A DNA stretch of 64,000 bases from Clostridium sp. MSJ-8 (lineage in GTDB: Bacteria; Bacillota; Clostridia; Clostridiales; Clostridiaceae): the NCBI RefSeq assembly GCF_018918325.1, contig NZ_JAHLQH010000005.1, forward strand, positions 1-64,000, read 5' to 3'. Shown piece by piece: positions 1 to 7,510 of the stretch. The position numbers and the translations under genes were made by a program. Each line of letters opens with the position of its first letter. Within the stretch, counting starts at the first letter, position 1. Below the pieces are notes generated by a model, which made no database searches, had not been told where the DNA came from, and saw nothing but the letters and a program-made list of their open reading frames with translations.

Positions 1-35
1 CATAAAAATAAATATCAAAAAAAGGTAATTTCAGT

Positions 36-61
36 TACCTAGCTTTGCTATCGGCTTTTTT
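36..61 (+). terminator. Probable intrinsic terminator of a gene left of the window
   Basis: CC and TAGC pair with GCTA and GG across a 3-nt loop, with a 2-nt bulge, and a run of six T follows. It reads in the + direction, so it would end a transcript entering from the left. The stem is short and support is moderate. Confidence 0.4.
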
Positions 62-78
62 AGAAAAAATTTAAAAAG

Positions 79-87
79 TTATCCACA
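79..87 (+). promoter_or_regulatory. Single DnaA-box match (TTATCCACA)
   Basis: The nonamer TTATCCACA matches the DnaA-box consensus TTATNCACA exactly. No second clear box or DNA-unwinding element was found nearby, so it is not evidence for an origin. It may be chance in AT-rich DNA or an isolated DnaA regulatory site. Confidence 0.25.
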
Positions 88-148
88 GATTGGGATATTT
101 CTATTATGAAATATCCTCAACTGAAAAAATAAGTAATCCAAAATAAAT

Positions 149-186
149 GTATTCAATAACTTTTTTAAGTAAGAATTACTGAATAC
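149..186. repeat. Imperfect inverted repeat in the gene-free left edge
   Basis: GTATTCAATAA (149-159) is matched by TTACTGAATAC (176-186), 10 of 11 positions complementary, with a 16-nt spacer. It could be an operator or a weak RNA stem. It lies about 240 bases upstream of the first gene and no function can be assigned. Confidence 0.4.
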
Positions 187-240
187 TTAAGATACTTGTT
201 AATAATATAGATATATTAAAAATCACCATAACGATTAAAT

Positions 241-277
241 AATTAAAATATAATATGCGTGCTATTATATTTTAATT
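241..277. repeat. Perfect 15-bp AT-only inverted repeat with GC-containing loop
   Basis: The arms 241-255 and 263-277 are exact reverse complements made only of A and T. They enclose the loop TGCGTGC. No T run follows, so it does not look like a terminator; an operator or cruciform-prone site is possible. It is the most regular structure in the 426-base gene-free stretch at the left edge. Confidence 0.45.
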
Positions 278-380
278 TATTAAGCAAAAGTGACATAATA
301 TTGCCACTAAAGGAATATATAATAAAGTTAATAAATAATTAAGGCCATTTATTAAAAGATTAGTATATAATAATTTATAG

Positions 381-407
381 AAGGTTTTTGTAAAAATACC
401 TTTTATT
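381..407 (+). terminator. Terminator-like hairpin just before the first gene
   Basis: AAGGTTTTT pairs with AAAAATACCTT (one bulge) and TTATTT follows, ending about 20 bases before the start codon at 427. It could end an upstream transcript or act as an attenuator. A TATAAT-like hexamer lies just upstream near 365, which would place the hairpin in the leader. Confidence 0.35.
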
Positions 408-426
408 TAGAAATGGGGAGTTTGTT

Positions 427-1377
427 ATGAAAAAAGAATTAGAGAGTTTATGCAAATTAACAGTTAGAAATTATAGACAAGCTAGAGAAGAATTTAGATT
501 TGATGGAGATTATATTAATCATTATGCTGCAATTGTTTATGCTAATGCAGGAATGGATTTACCAGTTGATAGAATAAAGAAAATAAGAACTTACATAAAG
601 AATAATACACCTAGAATGTCAGCTTTTAGAGGTGATATATTATATTTATTATCATTTTTAATTGGGTTAGAGAGTAATAGTAGGATTTTCTGTGAAGTAC
701 TTTTAGAAACTTATGACGAATTATTAGATGAAGGGTTTAAAGAAAGTCAATATCTAGTATTAGCTGCTTATGCATATGTTAAACATGGAGAATCTACAGA
801 AAATGAAGAAAGTATGCATAGAATGAAAGAAATATATTCTTATATGAAGTTAAAGTATGGCGATATAATAAATGAAGATGATTATTTAGAATGTGCATTG
901 TTATCAATAAATGGAATTGATACAAAGATTGTTAATAATTGTATGGATAATATATTTAATTCCCTTATGAATATAGAACATTTTTCTAAGAATAGTCTTC
1001 AAGGGTTAACTCTTTCAGTTATACTTAACAATAATGAATCATCATTAATAAGAATAGAACAATTATTACTTGAGATGAAAGAAAAAAATATTAGTATAAG
1101 TCATCAATTTTTACCTATTCTAGCAGTATCTGCAGGTAGTTTTGTTCCTCAAGAATATAGTGGACAAGTAAAGGCTATTATCGAGAAATTATGTGATGAA
1201 GAGTATGAATATGAATATTACATGGATAGCAGCTTTAGAGCTTTTATTGCGATAGCTATGCTAGAATATTATAACAATGAAGGACAAGAAAAATATTTAA
1301 ATGAACTTCTAACAATAGGTGTATATTCATTTATAAATAGTAAGAATCAAGGATTGATGGAAGAAGTATTAGCGTAG
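427..1377 (+). CDS. DUF4003 family protein
   Basis: A 316-residue, probably cytosolic protein, almost entirely helical in appearance, with no signal peptide or membrane segment. Its length and the opening pattern (helical start, then a DLPVDRIKKIR and NTPRMSAFRGD stretch) match the DUF4003 proteins of clostridia and bacilli, whose function is unknown. The start ATG follows GGGGAG with about 6 nt spacing. It ends 6 bases before dinB, so the two are probably co-transcribed, but that does not establish a repair role. The family assignment is from memory of sequence character, not a search. Confidence 0.75.
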   Translation: MKKELESLCKLTVRNYRQAREEFRFDGDYINHYAAIVYANAGMDLPVDRIKKIRTYIKNNTPRMSAFRGDILYLLSFLIGLESNSRIFCEVLLETYDELLDEGFKESQYLVLAAYAYVKHGESTENEESMHRMKEIYSYMKLKYGDIINEDDYLECALLSINGIDTKIVNNCMDNIFNSLMNIEHFSKNSLQGLTLSVILNNNESSLIRIEQLLLEMKEKNISISHQFLPILAVSAGSFVPQEYSGQVKAIIEKLCDEEYEYEYYMDSSFRAFIAIAMLEYYNNEGQEKYLNELLTIGVYSFINSKNQGLMEEVLA

Positions 1378-1383
1378 TTTATT

Positions 1384-2430
1384 ATGGATAGAATAATTAT
1401 ACATGTAGATATGGATGCATTTTTTGCATCAGTTGAAGTTATGGATAATCCTTCATTAAAAGGTAAACCGGTTATAGTATGTGGACAAGGAGAAAGAGGA
1501 GTTGTTTCCACTTGCTCATATGAAGCTAGAAGATATGGAATACATTCAGCTATGCCAGTTTTTATAGCGGTAAAGAAATGTCCCATGGGAGAATTTATAC
1601 CTGTTAGAATGAATAGATATAAAGATATTTCTAACAAAATATTTGATATTTTTAAGGAATATACAGAGATAATAGAGCCTCTATCTATAGATGAGGCTTT
1701 TTTAGATTTAACTAATACAGAATATAATGATGGAATTGAGGTCGCTAAACTTATTAAAGATAGGGTTAAGAGAGAAATTGGATTGACTTTGTCTGTAGGA
1801 GTTTCGTATAATAAATTTTTGGCAAAACTTGCATCGGATTGGAATAAACCAAATGGAATTAAGGTTATTACTAAAGATATGATTCCTGATATCTTATTAC
1901 CTCTAAATATAAATAAAGTGTTTGGAATAGGCAAAAAAACAGTTTCAAAGCTTAATAATATTGGAATATTTACTATAAAGGATTTGTATGAAATGCCCCA
2001 AGAATTTTATATGGAATATATGGGCAAATTAGGTGTGGATATTTATAAAAGGATAAGAGGAATTGATGATAGAGAAGTGATTGTATCTAGAGAAAGAAAG
2101 TCTATAGGAAAAGAAACTACTTTTAAGAGTGATATTATAGATAAAAGTGAATTATTACAGTATTTATTGAAGTTTTCCCGGGAAATAAATAGTATTTTAG
2201 AAAAAAGAGATATGGAAGGAAAAACAATAACATTAAAATACAAAACATCGTCATTTAAAAACCATACAAGAAGTAAAACATTTAATCATTATATAAGATC
2301 AACAGAAGAAATATATAATATATCTAAAGAATTACTTGATAATGAAAAATTACAAGAACCACTTAGATTAATAGGAATTAGCATATCATCCTTTAGAGAA
2401 ACAGAAAATAGACAGATAACTTTTTTCTGA
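1384..2430 (+). CDS. dinB: DNA polymerase IV (Y-family translesion polymerase)
   Basis: A 348-residue Y-family polymerase, the normal length for Pol IV. The N-terminal HVDMDAFFASVE (about residues 7-18) holds the first catalytic aspartates and SIDEAFLD (about 101-108) holds the second acidic pair. Both are intact, so the enzyme should be active. The thumb/HhH region follows (FGIGKKTVSKL, about 180-190), then the little-finger domain. The C-terminus ends in RQITFF, a plausible sliding-clamp binding motif. Its role is error-prone bypass synthesis past DNA lesions. It starts 6 bases after the DUF4003 gene, with no clear ribosome binding site of its own beyond a weak AAG-rich stretch, suggesting translational coupling. 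Confidence 0.95.
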   Translation: MDRIIIHVDMDAFFASVEVMDNPSLKGKPVIVCGQGERGVVSTCSYEARRYGIHSAMPVFIAVKKCPMGEFIPVRMNRYKDISNKIFDIFKEYTEIIEPLSIDEAFLDLTNTEYNDGIEVAKLIKDRVKREIGLTLSVGVSYNKFLAKLASDWNKPNGIKVITKDMIPDILLPLNINKVFGIGKKTVSKLNNIGIFTIKDLYEMPQEFYMEYMGKLGVDIYKRIRGIDDREVIVSRERKSIGKETTFKSDIIDKSELLQYLLKFSREINSILEKRDMEGKTITLKYKTSSFKNHTRSKTFNHYIRSTEEIYNISKELLDNEKLQEPLRLIGISISSFRETENRQITFF

Positions 2431-2484
2431 AAAATATTCCCTTTATAAGATATTTAGAATATTAATATAATAAGAAAAAATATA

Positions 2485-2542
2485 AAAGGAGGGAACTACT
2501 AGGGGAAGTCTGTAAAAACAGCTTTTTCAAAGTGGGTATTTA
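2485..2542 (+). promoter_or_regulatory. Unusual leader: strong Shine-Dalgarno separated from its start by a hairpin
   Basis: AAAAGGAGGG (about 2485-2494) is a near-perfect ribosome binding site, but no start codon follows at normal spacing. The next in-frame start is ATG 2543, 48 nt away. Between them AAG-CTGT and ACAG-CTT form a small hairpin (about 2506-2523). Folding it shortens the gap but does not bring it to the usual 5-10 nt. A weak GTGGG lies nearer the ATG. Confidence 0.35.
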
Positions 2543-4792
2543 ATGAAAAGAGAATTAACTCTATCAGAAGTTCTATTTAACTTCTCATGTAAGGAAGGGG
2601 AGGATAAAGGAGAACTTAAGAATATTCCCCCAATAAATTCATTCTATAAAAAAATTGAAAAAGCTATTTCAATAACGGATAAAAGTTATAATTTATTTAT
2701 AATAGATAAATTTTCAGAGCAAAGGTTGCAAGAAATGATAGAATGTATAGAAAAAACATTATCTAATACTAAACCTCCGTCAGATATATGTTATGTTATA
2801 GATAAAGATAAAAATAAACCTAAAGCTATTTATGTAGAAAATGGGCATGGAAAAAAGTTGAAGTCATCAATAAAAAATATAAAAGATAAATATTATGATG
2901 TATGTGTAGAATTTTATAATGCGTCATCAGATGAAGAAAAAGATAAGCTTATAGAAGAAGTTAGTATAAAACGTAGTAAATATATGGATGAACTTATAGA
3001 CATGGCTAGTGAAGAAAGTTTTGAAATAAAAACAACTAAGTCTGGATTTGCATTTGTTCCGTTAAGAGATGGAGAAATTATGACAGAAGATGAATATGAC
3101 AAGTTAAGTGATTCTGAGAAAGATTTAATTATTATAAAGGCATCTGAATTAAAGGATAAAGCAGAGATAATATTAGACAAAATAAAGAAGATGGAATTAA
3201 TAGCATTAGAAAGTTTAAAAAAGATATATAAAAGATATATAGAAAGCATTATGGAAGAGGAAAAACAAGATTTATTGTTAGAATTTATAGAAGATGAAAA
3301 TGCATATAATTTCTTAGAAAGATTATTTGATATAATAGAAGCTAAGCTTATAGAAGAATATACTCTTAATCTTGAAGATGATGAGAAGAATATAGAAAAA
3401 ATATTAAAAAGTATAGATATAAATGTATTAGTTGATAATTCTAATAAAGTACATTTTCCAATAATTTATGAAGAAGATCCTACTCCATCAAATCTATTTG
3501 GAAATGTGGAATATGAGAATAAGAATGGAATTTATTACACTGATTTATCGTTGATATCAGCAGGATCTATATTAAAAGCAAATGAAGGAGTACTTATAAT
3601 AAGAATTAATCAACTATTAAATAATCCTATTAGTTATAATATGTTAAAGAAATCTTTGATGAGCAAAAAAGTAAATATAGATGGAAATAAATCTATATTA
3701 GAACTAATAACAACTAATAGTTTTAAAGGTGAGTCAATACCTATAAATGTAAAGGTTATCTTAATTGGAAGCTATGAAATATACAATTTGTTGATAAATG
3801 GTGATGAAGATTTTAAGCAGTTATTTAATGAAGTACTTCAATTTCCAGAATATATTGAGGTAAAAAATAATGAAAATGTAATAAAAGATTATATAATAGC
3901 TAGATTTAAAAAATATGGAATACATGATATATCTAATATGGTTATATTAGAAATAATGAGATATTTGTGCAGAGCAGAGGATAACAAATATAGAATGAAT
4001 ATTGACATGGATATTTTAGATGATTTAATTATAAAAATAAAAAATAATATAGAGAATGAAACATTATCAGATATATTTTATCCAAAAAGCTATATTCAAA
4101 AAGAAATAATATCAATGTATCAAGAAAGAAAAATGGTATTGTCTCTAGTAGGGAAAAAAATAGGAACAATAAATGGATTAGCTGTTATTAGCACTAATTC
4201 GGCAAATTTTGGAAAACCAATAAGGATTAATTGTGTATGTGGTGTTGGAAATGGGAATATAATAGATGTTCAAAAAGAAAGCAGTTTATCAGGAAATATT
4301 CACATAAAATCAATTAATATAATAAAAGGCTTATTAAGTAATGAAATATGGCCATACAAAAAATTGCCAGTAGATTTTTATGTTAGTTTTGAACAAGTAT
4401 ATGGAACAATAGATGGAGATAGTGCAACTGTTGCTGAATACTTAGCAATATTATCTTCTATAAGTAAAATTCCTATAAAGCAAAACATTGCTGTAACAGG
4501 ATCTCTTAATTTAATGGGAGAAGTTCAACCTATAGGTGGAGTAAAAGAAAAGATAGAAGGCTTTTATGATGTGTGCATGGCTTGTGGTGTTAATAGTGGG
4601 ATAAATGTATTAATACCAGAAACAAATATAAATGAATTAATTTTATTGCCTGAAGTAGAGGAATGTGTTAAAACAAAGAGGCTTCATATATTTTCTATGA
4701 AAAATATTAAAGAAGCTATTGAAATAACCATGGGTGTTAGTTATGAAGAAGTTTTGGGAAAAATAAGAAACAATTTAAAGAAATACTTGTAA
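2543..4792 (+). CDS. lonC: LonC-type S16 protease with degenerate ATPase domain
   Basis: A 749-residue protein of the COG1067/LonC type. The C-terminal S16 peptidase is intact: catalytic Ser627 in DGDSAT and Lys670 in GGVKEK, 43 residues apart as in E. coli Lon (S679/K722). The central region contains the family-typical block around FPIIYEEDPTPSNLFG and a long helical insertion at about 100-240. The AAA+ module is eroded. No P-loop (GxxGxGK[ST]) is seen near residues 45-65, where NLFIIDKFSEQRLQ stands instead. The Walker B position reads EGVLIIRINQLL, lacking the acidic residues. It is therefore probably an ATP-independent protease for unfolded proteins, as described for LonC. It is cytosolic. 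The gene stands between dinB and the foreign pnuC patch. Confidence 0.8.
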   Translation: MKRELTLSEVLFNFSCKEGEDKGELKNIPPINSFYKKIEKAISITDKSYNLFIIDKFSEQRLQEMIECIEKTLSNTKPPSDICYVIDKDKNKPKAIYVENGHGKKLKSSIKNIKDKYYDVCVEFYNASSDEEKDKLIEEVSIKRSKYMDELIDMASEESFEIKTTKSGFAFVPLRDGEIMTEDEYDKLSDSEKDLIIIKASELKDKAEIILDKIKKMELIALESLKKIYKRYIESIMEEEKQDLLLEFIEDENAYNFLERLFDIIEAKLIEEYTLNLEDDEKNIEKILKSIDINVLVDNSNKVHFPIIYEEDPTPSNLFGNVEYENKNGIYYTDLSLISAGSILKANEGVLIIRINQLLNNPISYNMLKKSLMSKKVNIDGNKSILELITTNSFKGESIPINVKVILIGSYEIYNLLINGDEDFKQLFNEVLQFPEYIEVKNNENVIKDYIIARFKKYGIHDISNMVILEIMRYLCRAEDNKYRMNIDMDILDDLIIKIKNNIENETLSDIFYPKSYIQKEIISMYQERKMVLSLVGKKIGTINGLAVISTNSANFGKPIRINCVCGVGNGNIIDVQKESSLSGNIHIKSINIIKGLLSNEIWPYKKLPVDFYVSFEQVYGTIDGDSATVAEYLAILSSISKIPIKQNIAVTGSLNLMGEVQPIGGVKEKIEGFYDVCMACGVNSGINVLIPETNINELILLPEVEECVKTKRLHIFSMKNIKEAIEITMGVSYEEVLGKIRNNLKKYL

Positions 4793-4854
4793 TATAGAAA
4801 TTATATTTTTATAAATATCATAATTTCATTAAGAATTTCTGATATAAAAAATTC

Positions 4855-4883
4855 TTGACAATGAGTTTCTTACATGTTATAAA
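4855..4883 (+). promoter_or_regulatory. Strong sigma-A-type promoter for pnuC
   Basis: TTGACA (4855-4860), a 17-nt spacer and TATAAA (4878-4883) predict transcription starting near 4890, about 140 nt before the pnuC start. This leaves room for the two-hairpin leader. Confidence 0.8.
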
Positions 4884-4889
4884 TAGGTA

Positions 4890-5012
4890 GCAATAAAATA
4901 GATTATGATGCTTTTCTGCCGCCGGGTAGGAAAGTTAAGCGTCAGAGTTTCTATCGTTAGGTCTGAGAAGATAGAAACCTCTGGCGCTTTATTTTTTGCT
5001 TTAAAGATGATA
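4890..5012 (+). promoter_or_regulatory. Two-hairpin 5' leader of pnuC, candidate riboswitch or attenuator
   Basis: Hairpin 1 (4911-4934) pairs CTTTTCTGCC with GGTAGGAAAG around a GCCG tetraloop, a complete 10-bp stem with two G-U pairs. Hairpin 2 is the intrinsic terminator just downstream. Promoter, structure, terminator and a vitamin-precursor transporter in this order is the usual layout of a metabolite-sensing leader. I do not recognise the conserved cores of the TPP, FMN, cobalamin, preQ1, ZTP or purine classes. Whether it binds a ligand is inference. Confidence 0.55.
4937..4998 (+). terminator. Intrinsic terminator inside the pnuC leader
   Basis: A long stem pairs 4937-4955 (AAGCGTCAGAGTTTCTATC) with 4970-4989, one base bulged, followed by TTTATTTTTT. 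It lies between the promoter and the pnuC ribosome binding site, so it must be read through or disrupted for expression. Confidence 0.8.
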
Positions 5013-5028
5013 AGAAAGGAGATTAAAA

Positions 5029-5712
5029 GTGAATATGAGTAATCCAATTACAAGTTTAACGAAAAAAGAATGCAGGGTATGGATTGGTTCGTTGTGCATA
5101 ATTATTATATCAAACCTTTTATCCGGAAATTTTGATTTACTGACATTAGTTGCTGCATCCATAGGGGTTACCTCTTTGATATTTGCAGCAAAAGGTAATG
5201 TGTGGTCTCAGATCTTAATGATAATATTCAGTATTCTGTATAGCATTATCTCATGGCAATTTCGTTATTGGGGAGAAATGATGACATATCTTGGAATGAC
5301 TATGCCGATGGCGATATGGTCAACAATAACATGGATAAGGAACCCTTCAGCGAGTGGAAAAGAGGTTGAGATTCAGAAATTAACCCCCAAACATGTTTTT
5401 CTGCTGATAATTAGCGGCACTGCCGTTACAGCTTTATTTTTTGCGATATTAGATGCATTAAACACACCGAATATAACATTTAGTACAATATCCGTGACAA
5501 CCAGCTTTTTCGCTGCCTCACTGACCATGTTGAGATCATCTTATTATGCATTAGGATATGCATCAAATGATATTGTGCTGATTGTTCTTTGGATTTTGGC
5601 ATCCATTCGCGATCCGCGTTATTTATCGGTAACTATTATCTTTATTATTTTCTTTTTTTATGATATATATGGTTTTATCAGTTGGAAGAAAAGAGAATCA
5701 AGTTGTGGATGA
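5029..5712 (+). CDS. pnuC: PnuC-family nicotinamide riboside (or related vitamin) transporter
   Basis: A 227-residue inner-membrane protein with about seven hydrophobic segments and the aromatic PnuC signatures: SWQFRYWGEMMTYLGM (about 76-91), then IWSTITWIR, and FYDIYGFISWKK near the C-terminus. PnuC proteins move vitamin precursors by facilitated diffusion, usually nicotinamide riboside; relatives carry thiamine or riboflavin and the substrate cannot be fixed here. GTG 5029 is chosen because AGGAG (5016-5020) is 8 nt upstream; ATG 5035 is possible. The gene is visibly richer in G+C than its neighbours and uses CGC, CGT and CTG codons that they avoid, suggesting recent transfer together with its leader. 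Confidence 0.85.
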   Translation: MNMSNPITSLTKKECRVWIGSLCIIIISNLLSGNFDLLTLVAASIGVTSLIFAAKGNVWSQILMIIFSILYSIISWQFRYWGEMMTYLGMTMPMAIWSTITWIRNPSASGKEVEIQKLTPKHVFLLIISGTAVTALFFAILDALNTPNITFSTISVTTSFFAASLTMLRSSYYALGYASNDIVLIVLWILASIRDPRYLSVTIIFIIFFFYDIYGFISWKKRESSCG

Positions 5713-5749
5713 TACACAAATTATATTATTGAGATTGGAGAGTAGAAGT

Positions 5750-5818
5750 ATGTTTAGAACAATTCGGAAAAAGAAAAATGAACTTGATATAATGCTTAAA
5801 TTTTTGTTATATAGATAA
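5750..5818 (+). pseudogene. 22-codon remnant, possibly of a flavin/PPOX-type (NimA-like) gene
   Basis: ATG 5750 opens a 22-codon frame (MFRTIRKKKNELDIMLKF) that stops at 5818. A good GGAG lies 15-20 nt upstream. The opening resembles the N-terminus of pyridoxamine-phosphate-oxidase-like/NimA proteins (MFRxMRRKxxEL). The rest of such a gene is absent and spoIIA DNA begins immediately afterwards. It looks like the right-hand scar of the transferred pnuC segment. The family resemblance is from memory and rests on few residues. Confidence 0.4.
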
Positions 5819-5822
5819 GGCA

Positions 5823-5851
5823 TTGACTTAATATAATTAAATTGTTAAAAT
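5823..5851 (+). promoter_or_regulatory. Candidate promoter of the spoIIA operon
   Basis: TTGACT (5823-5828), a 17-nt spacer and TAAAAT (5846-5851) resemble a sigma-A promoter 30 bases before the spoIIAA start. In bacilli this operon uses sigma-H. I could not identify a convincing sigma-H -10 (GAAT), so the responsible sigma factor is uncertain. Confidence 0.45.
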
Positions 5852-5881
5852 ATGGTAAAGAGATAATTGTTGGAGGTTTAT

Positions 5882-6244
5882 ATGTACTTAAGATTTCAGA
5901 AAAAGTTAGATACCTTAGTGGTAGACTTGGTAGGTGAATTAGATCATCATTATGCTGATTTAGTAAGAACTAAAATAGATGATAGAATAGATAGAGATAA
6001 TATAAAGAATGTAATACTAAATTTCGGAGAAGTTACATTCATGGATAGTTCTGGGATAGGGGCCATTGTAGGAAGATATAAAAAAATAAAGAAGAAGCAA
6101 GGAAGTTTTTGTATAACTGATGCTAGAAATAATGTGAGCAAGGTACTAGAATTATCAGGTTTATTAAAGGTAATAGATTATTATGATAATGTAGATGAAG
6201 CTTTAGAAGTGTTAAAAATGGAGGGGAATTATAGGAATGCATGA
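5882..6244 (+). CDS. spoIIAA: Anti-sigma F factor antagonist SpoIIAA
   Basis: A 120-residue STAS-domain protein. MDSSGIG holds the phosphorylatable serine (Ser57, equivalent to B. subtilis Ser58). Dephosphorylated SpoIIAA binds SpoIIAB in the forespore and frees sigma F. A longer frame opens at TTG 5867, but GGAGG (5872-5876) lies inside that extension, so ATG 5882 is the start. The stop overlaps the spoIIAB start by 8 nt, the classical arrangement. The gene follows directly on the foreign pnuC patch and keeps its own promoter-like sequence. Confidence 0.95.
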   Translation: MYLRFQKKLDTLVVDLVGELDHHYADLVRTKIDDRIDRDNIKNVILNFGEVTFMDSSGIGAIVGRYKKIKKKQGSFCITDARNNVSKVLELSGLLKVIDYYDNVDEALEVLKMEGNYRNA

Positions 6245-6668
6245 TAATAAGATTGTATTAGAAATAGAAAGTAGATCTCAGAATGAAAGCTATGCAAGAG
6301 TAGCAGTAGCAGCATTTGTTGCACAATTAGACCCTACTGTAGAAGAATTATCAGATATAAAAACAGCTGTTTCAGAAGCAGTTACAAATAGTATAATCCA
6401 TGGGTATGATGGAAAGGAAGATTGCATAATTAGAATTGAAGTATGTCTATATGGAAATGAAGCTAAGATAGTAATAATTGATTATGGCAAAGGTATAAAA
6501 GATATACAACAAGCAATGGAACCATTGTATACATCAAGACCAGATCTTGAAAGGTCTGGTATGGGTTTTACTGTTATGGAGAGTTTTATGGATAATATAG
6601 AAGTGGATAGTACAGAAGGAAAAGGTACTAAAATAGTATTATACAAAAAGTTTAATTCAGTAAATTAG
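6237..6668 (+). CDS. spoIIAB: Anti-sigma F factor / serine kinase SpoIIAB
   Basis: A 143-residue GHKL-fold kinase and anti-sigma factor. The N box ([18 protein letters not shown], about residues 39-56) carries the catalytic Glu and Mg-binding Asn. The G1 box is DYGKGI and the G2 region is [11 protein letters not shown]. It holds sigma F inactive and phosphorylates SpoIIAA. ATG 6237 has GGAGGGG just upstream and overlaps the spoIIAA stop, so the two are translationally coupled. sigF follows 8 nt after the stop. All expected motifs are present. Confidence 0.95.
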   Translation: MHDNKIVLEIESRSQNESYARVAVAAFVAQLDPTVEELSDIKTAVSEAVTNSIIHGYDGKEDCIIRIEVCLYGNEAKIVIIDYGKGIKDIQQAMEPLYTSRPDLERSGMGFTVMESFMDNIEVDSTEGKGTKIVLYKKFNSVN

Positions 6669-6676
6669 GTGATACT

Positions 6677-7432
6677 ATGGATAAAAGAAATAATAGGGTA
6701 GAAGATTACAAATATGAGGAAAATTCAAAATTACTAGAGAAGATAAAAAATGGAAATCAAGAAGCTTTAGATGAATTAATTGAAAAAAATCTACCTTTAG
6801 TTTCTTCTATAAGTAAAAAATTTATAATGAGAGGTTATGATTATGAAGATATATTTCAGATAGGATGTATTGGCTTAGTAAAAGCGGTTAATAATTTCAA
6901 TCCTTCTTTTAATGTAAAATTTTCTACTTATGCTGTTCCAATGATACTTGGAGAAATAAGAAGATATATAAGAGATGATGGAATAATGAAAGTTAGCAGG
7001 ACGGTAAAGAGTCAAGCTATAAAGATTCATTATGCAAGAGAAGAATTAAGTAAAAAATTAAATAGAGCTCCTACTGTTGAAGAATTATCTGCATATACAG
7101 GAATAGAGAAGGAAGAGCTTATATTTGCTATGGAATCTAATAGTAATCTTCAATATTTATATGATACTATTCATCAAGAAGACGGTATTCCTGTTTTGTT
7201 AATTGATAAATTAAGCGAAGAAGGAGAAGAAGATGGAAATATTACAGATAAGATAGCATTAAAAGAAGCATTAAGTACATTAGATGAAAGAGGAAAAAAA
7301 ATAATTATTTTGAGATATTTTAAAGATAAAACACAAACAGAAGTAGCTAAAATGCTAGGAATAAGTCAAGTTCAAGTTTCTAGAATTGAAAAGAGAGTTC
7401 TTAATATTATGCGAGATAAATTGCAAGAATAA
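6677..7432 (+). CDS. sigF: RNA polymerase sigma-F factor (forespore)
   Basis: A 251-residue sigma-70 family factor of the sporulation group (SpoIIAC). Region 2 spans about residues 35-105, with EDIFQIGCIGLVKAVNNF and FSTYAVPMILGEIRRYIRDD. Region 3 follows, and the region 4 helix-turn-helix is TQTEVAKMLGISQVQVSRIEKRV (about 215-237). It directs the first forespore-specific transcription once SpoIIAA releases it from SpoIIAB. It is the third gene of the tricistronic operon and is followed by a clear terminator. Confidence 0.95.
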   Translation: MDKRNNRVEDYKYEENSKLLEKIKNGNQEALDELIEKNLPLVSSISKKFIMRGYDYEDIFQIGCIGLVKAVNNFNPSFNVKFSTYAVPMILGEIRRYIRDDGIMKVSRTVKSQAIKIHYAREELSKKLNRAPTVEELSAYTGIEKEELIFAMESNSNLQYLYDTIHQEDGIPVLLIDKLSEEGEEDGNITDKIALKEALSTLDERGKKIIILRYFKDKTQTEVAKMLGISQVQVSRIEKRVLNIMRDKLQE

Positions 7433-7470
7433 AAGGTTATATCTATTTTTAGGTATAACCTTTTATTCTT
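7431..7470 (+). terminator. Terminator of the spoIIA operon
   Basis: AAAAGGTTATA (7431-7441) pairs with TATAACCTTTT (7454-7464), followed by ATTCTTT. The left arm overlaps the sigF stop codon. Confidence 0.8.
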
Positions 7471-7510
7471 TGGGGAAAATATAAATATAAAAAAAGAAAG
7501 GGTGTTTTAT

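Noticed and set aside
79-87. Origin of replication at the left edge
   Set aside because: Only one DnaA box is present and none of dnaA, dnaN, recF or rpmH is nearby, so an origin cannot be supported.
1347-1934. Long minus-strand open frame of 195 codons opposite dinB
   Set aside because: It mirrors the dinB reading frame, has no ribosome binding site and its translation is low-complexity; dinB on the + strand has every catalytic motif.
4890-5012. Known riboswitch class (TPP, FMN, cobalamin, ZTP, preQ1) in the pnuC leader
   Set aside because: GCCGCCGGGTAGG recalls the 3' part of the ZTP motif, but the required 5' half is absent downstream of the promoter. None of the other conserved cores is present.
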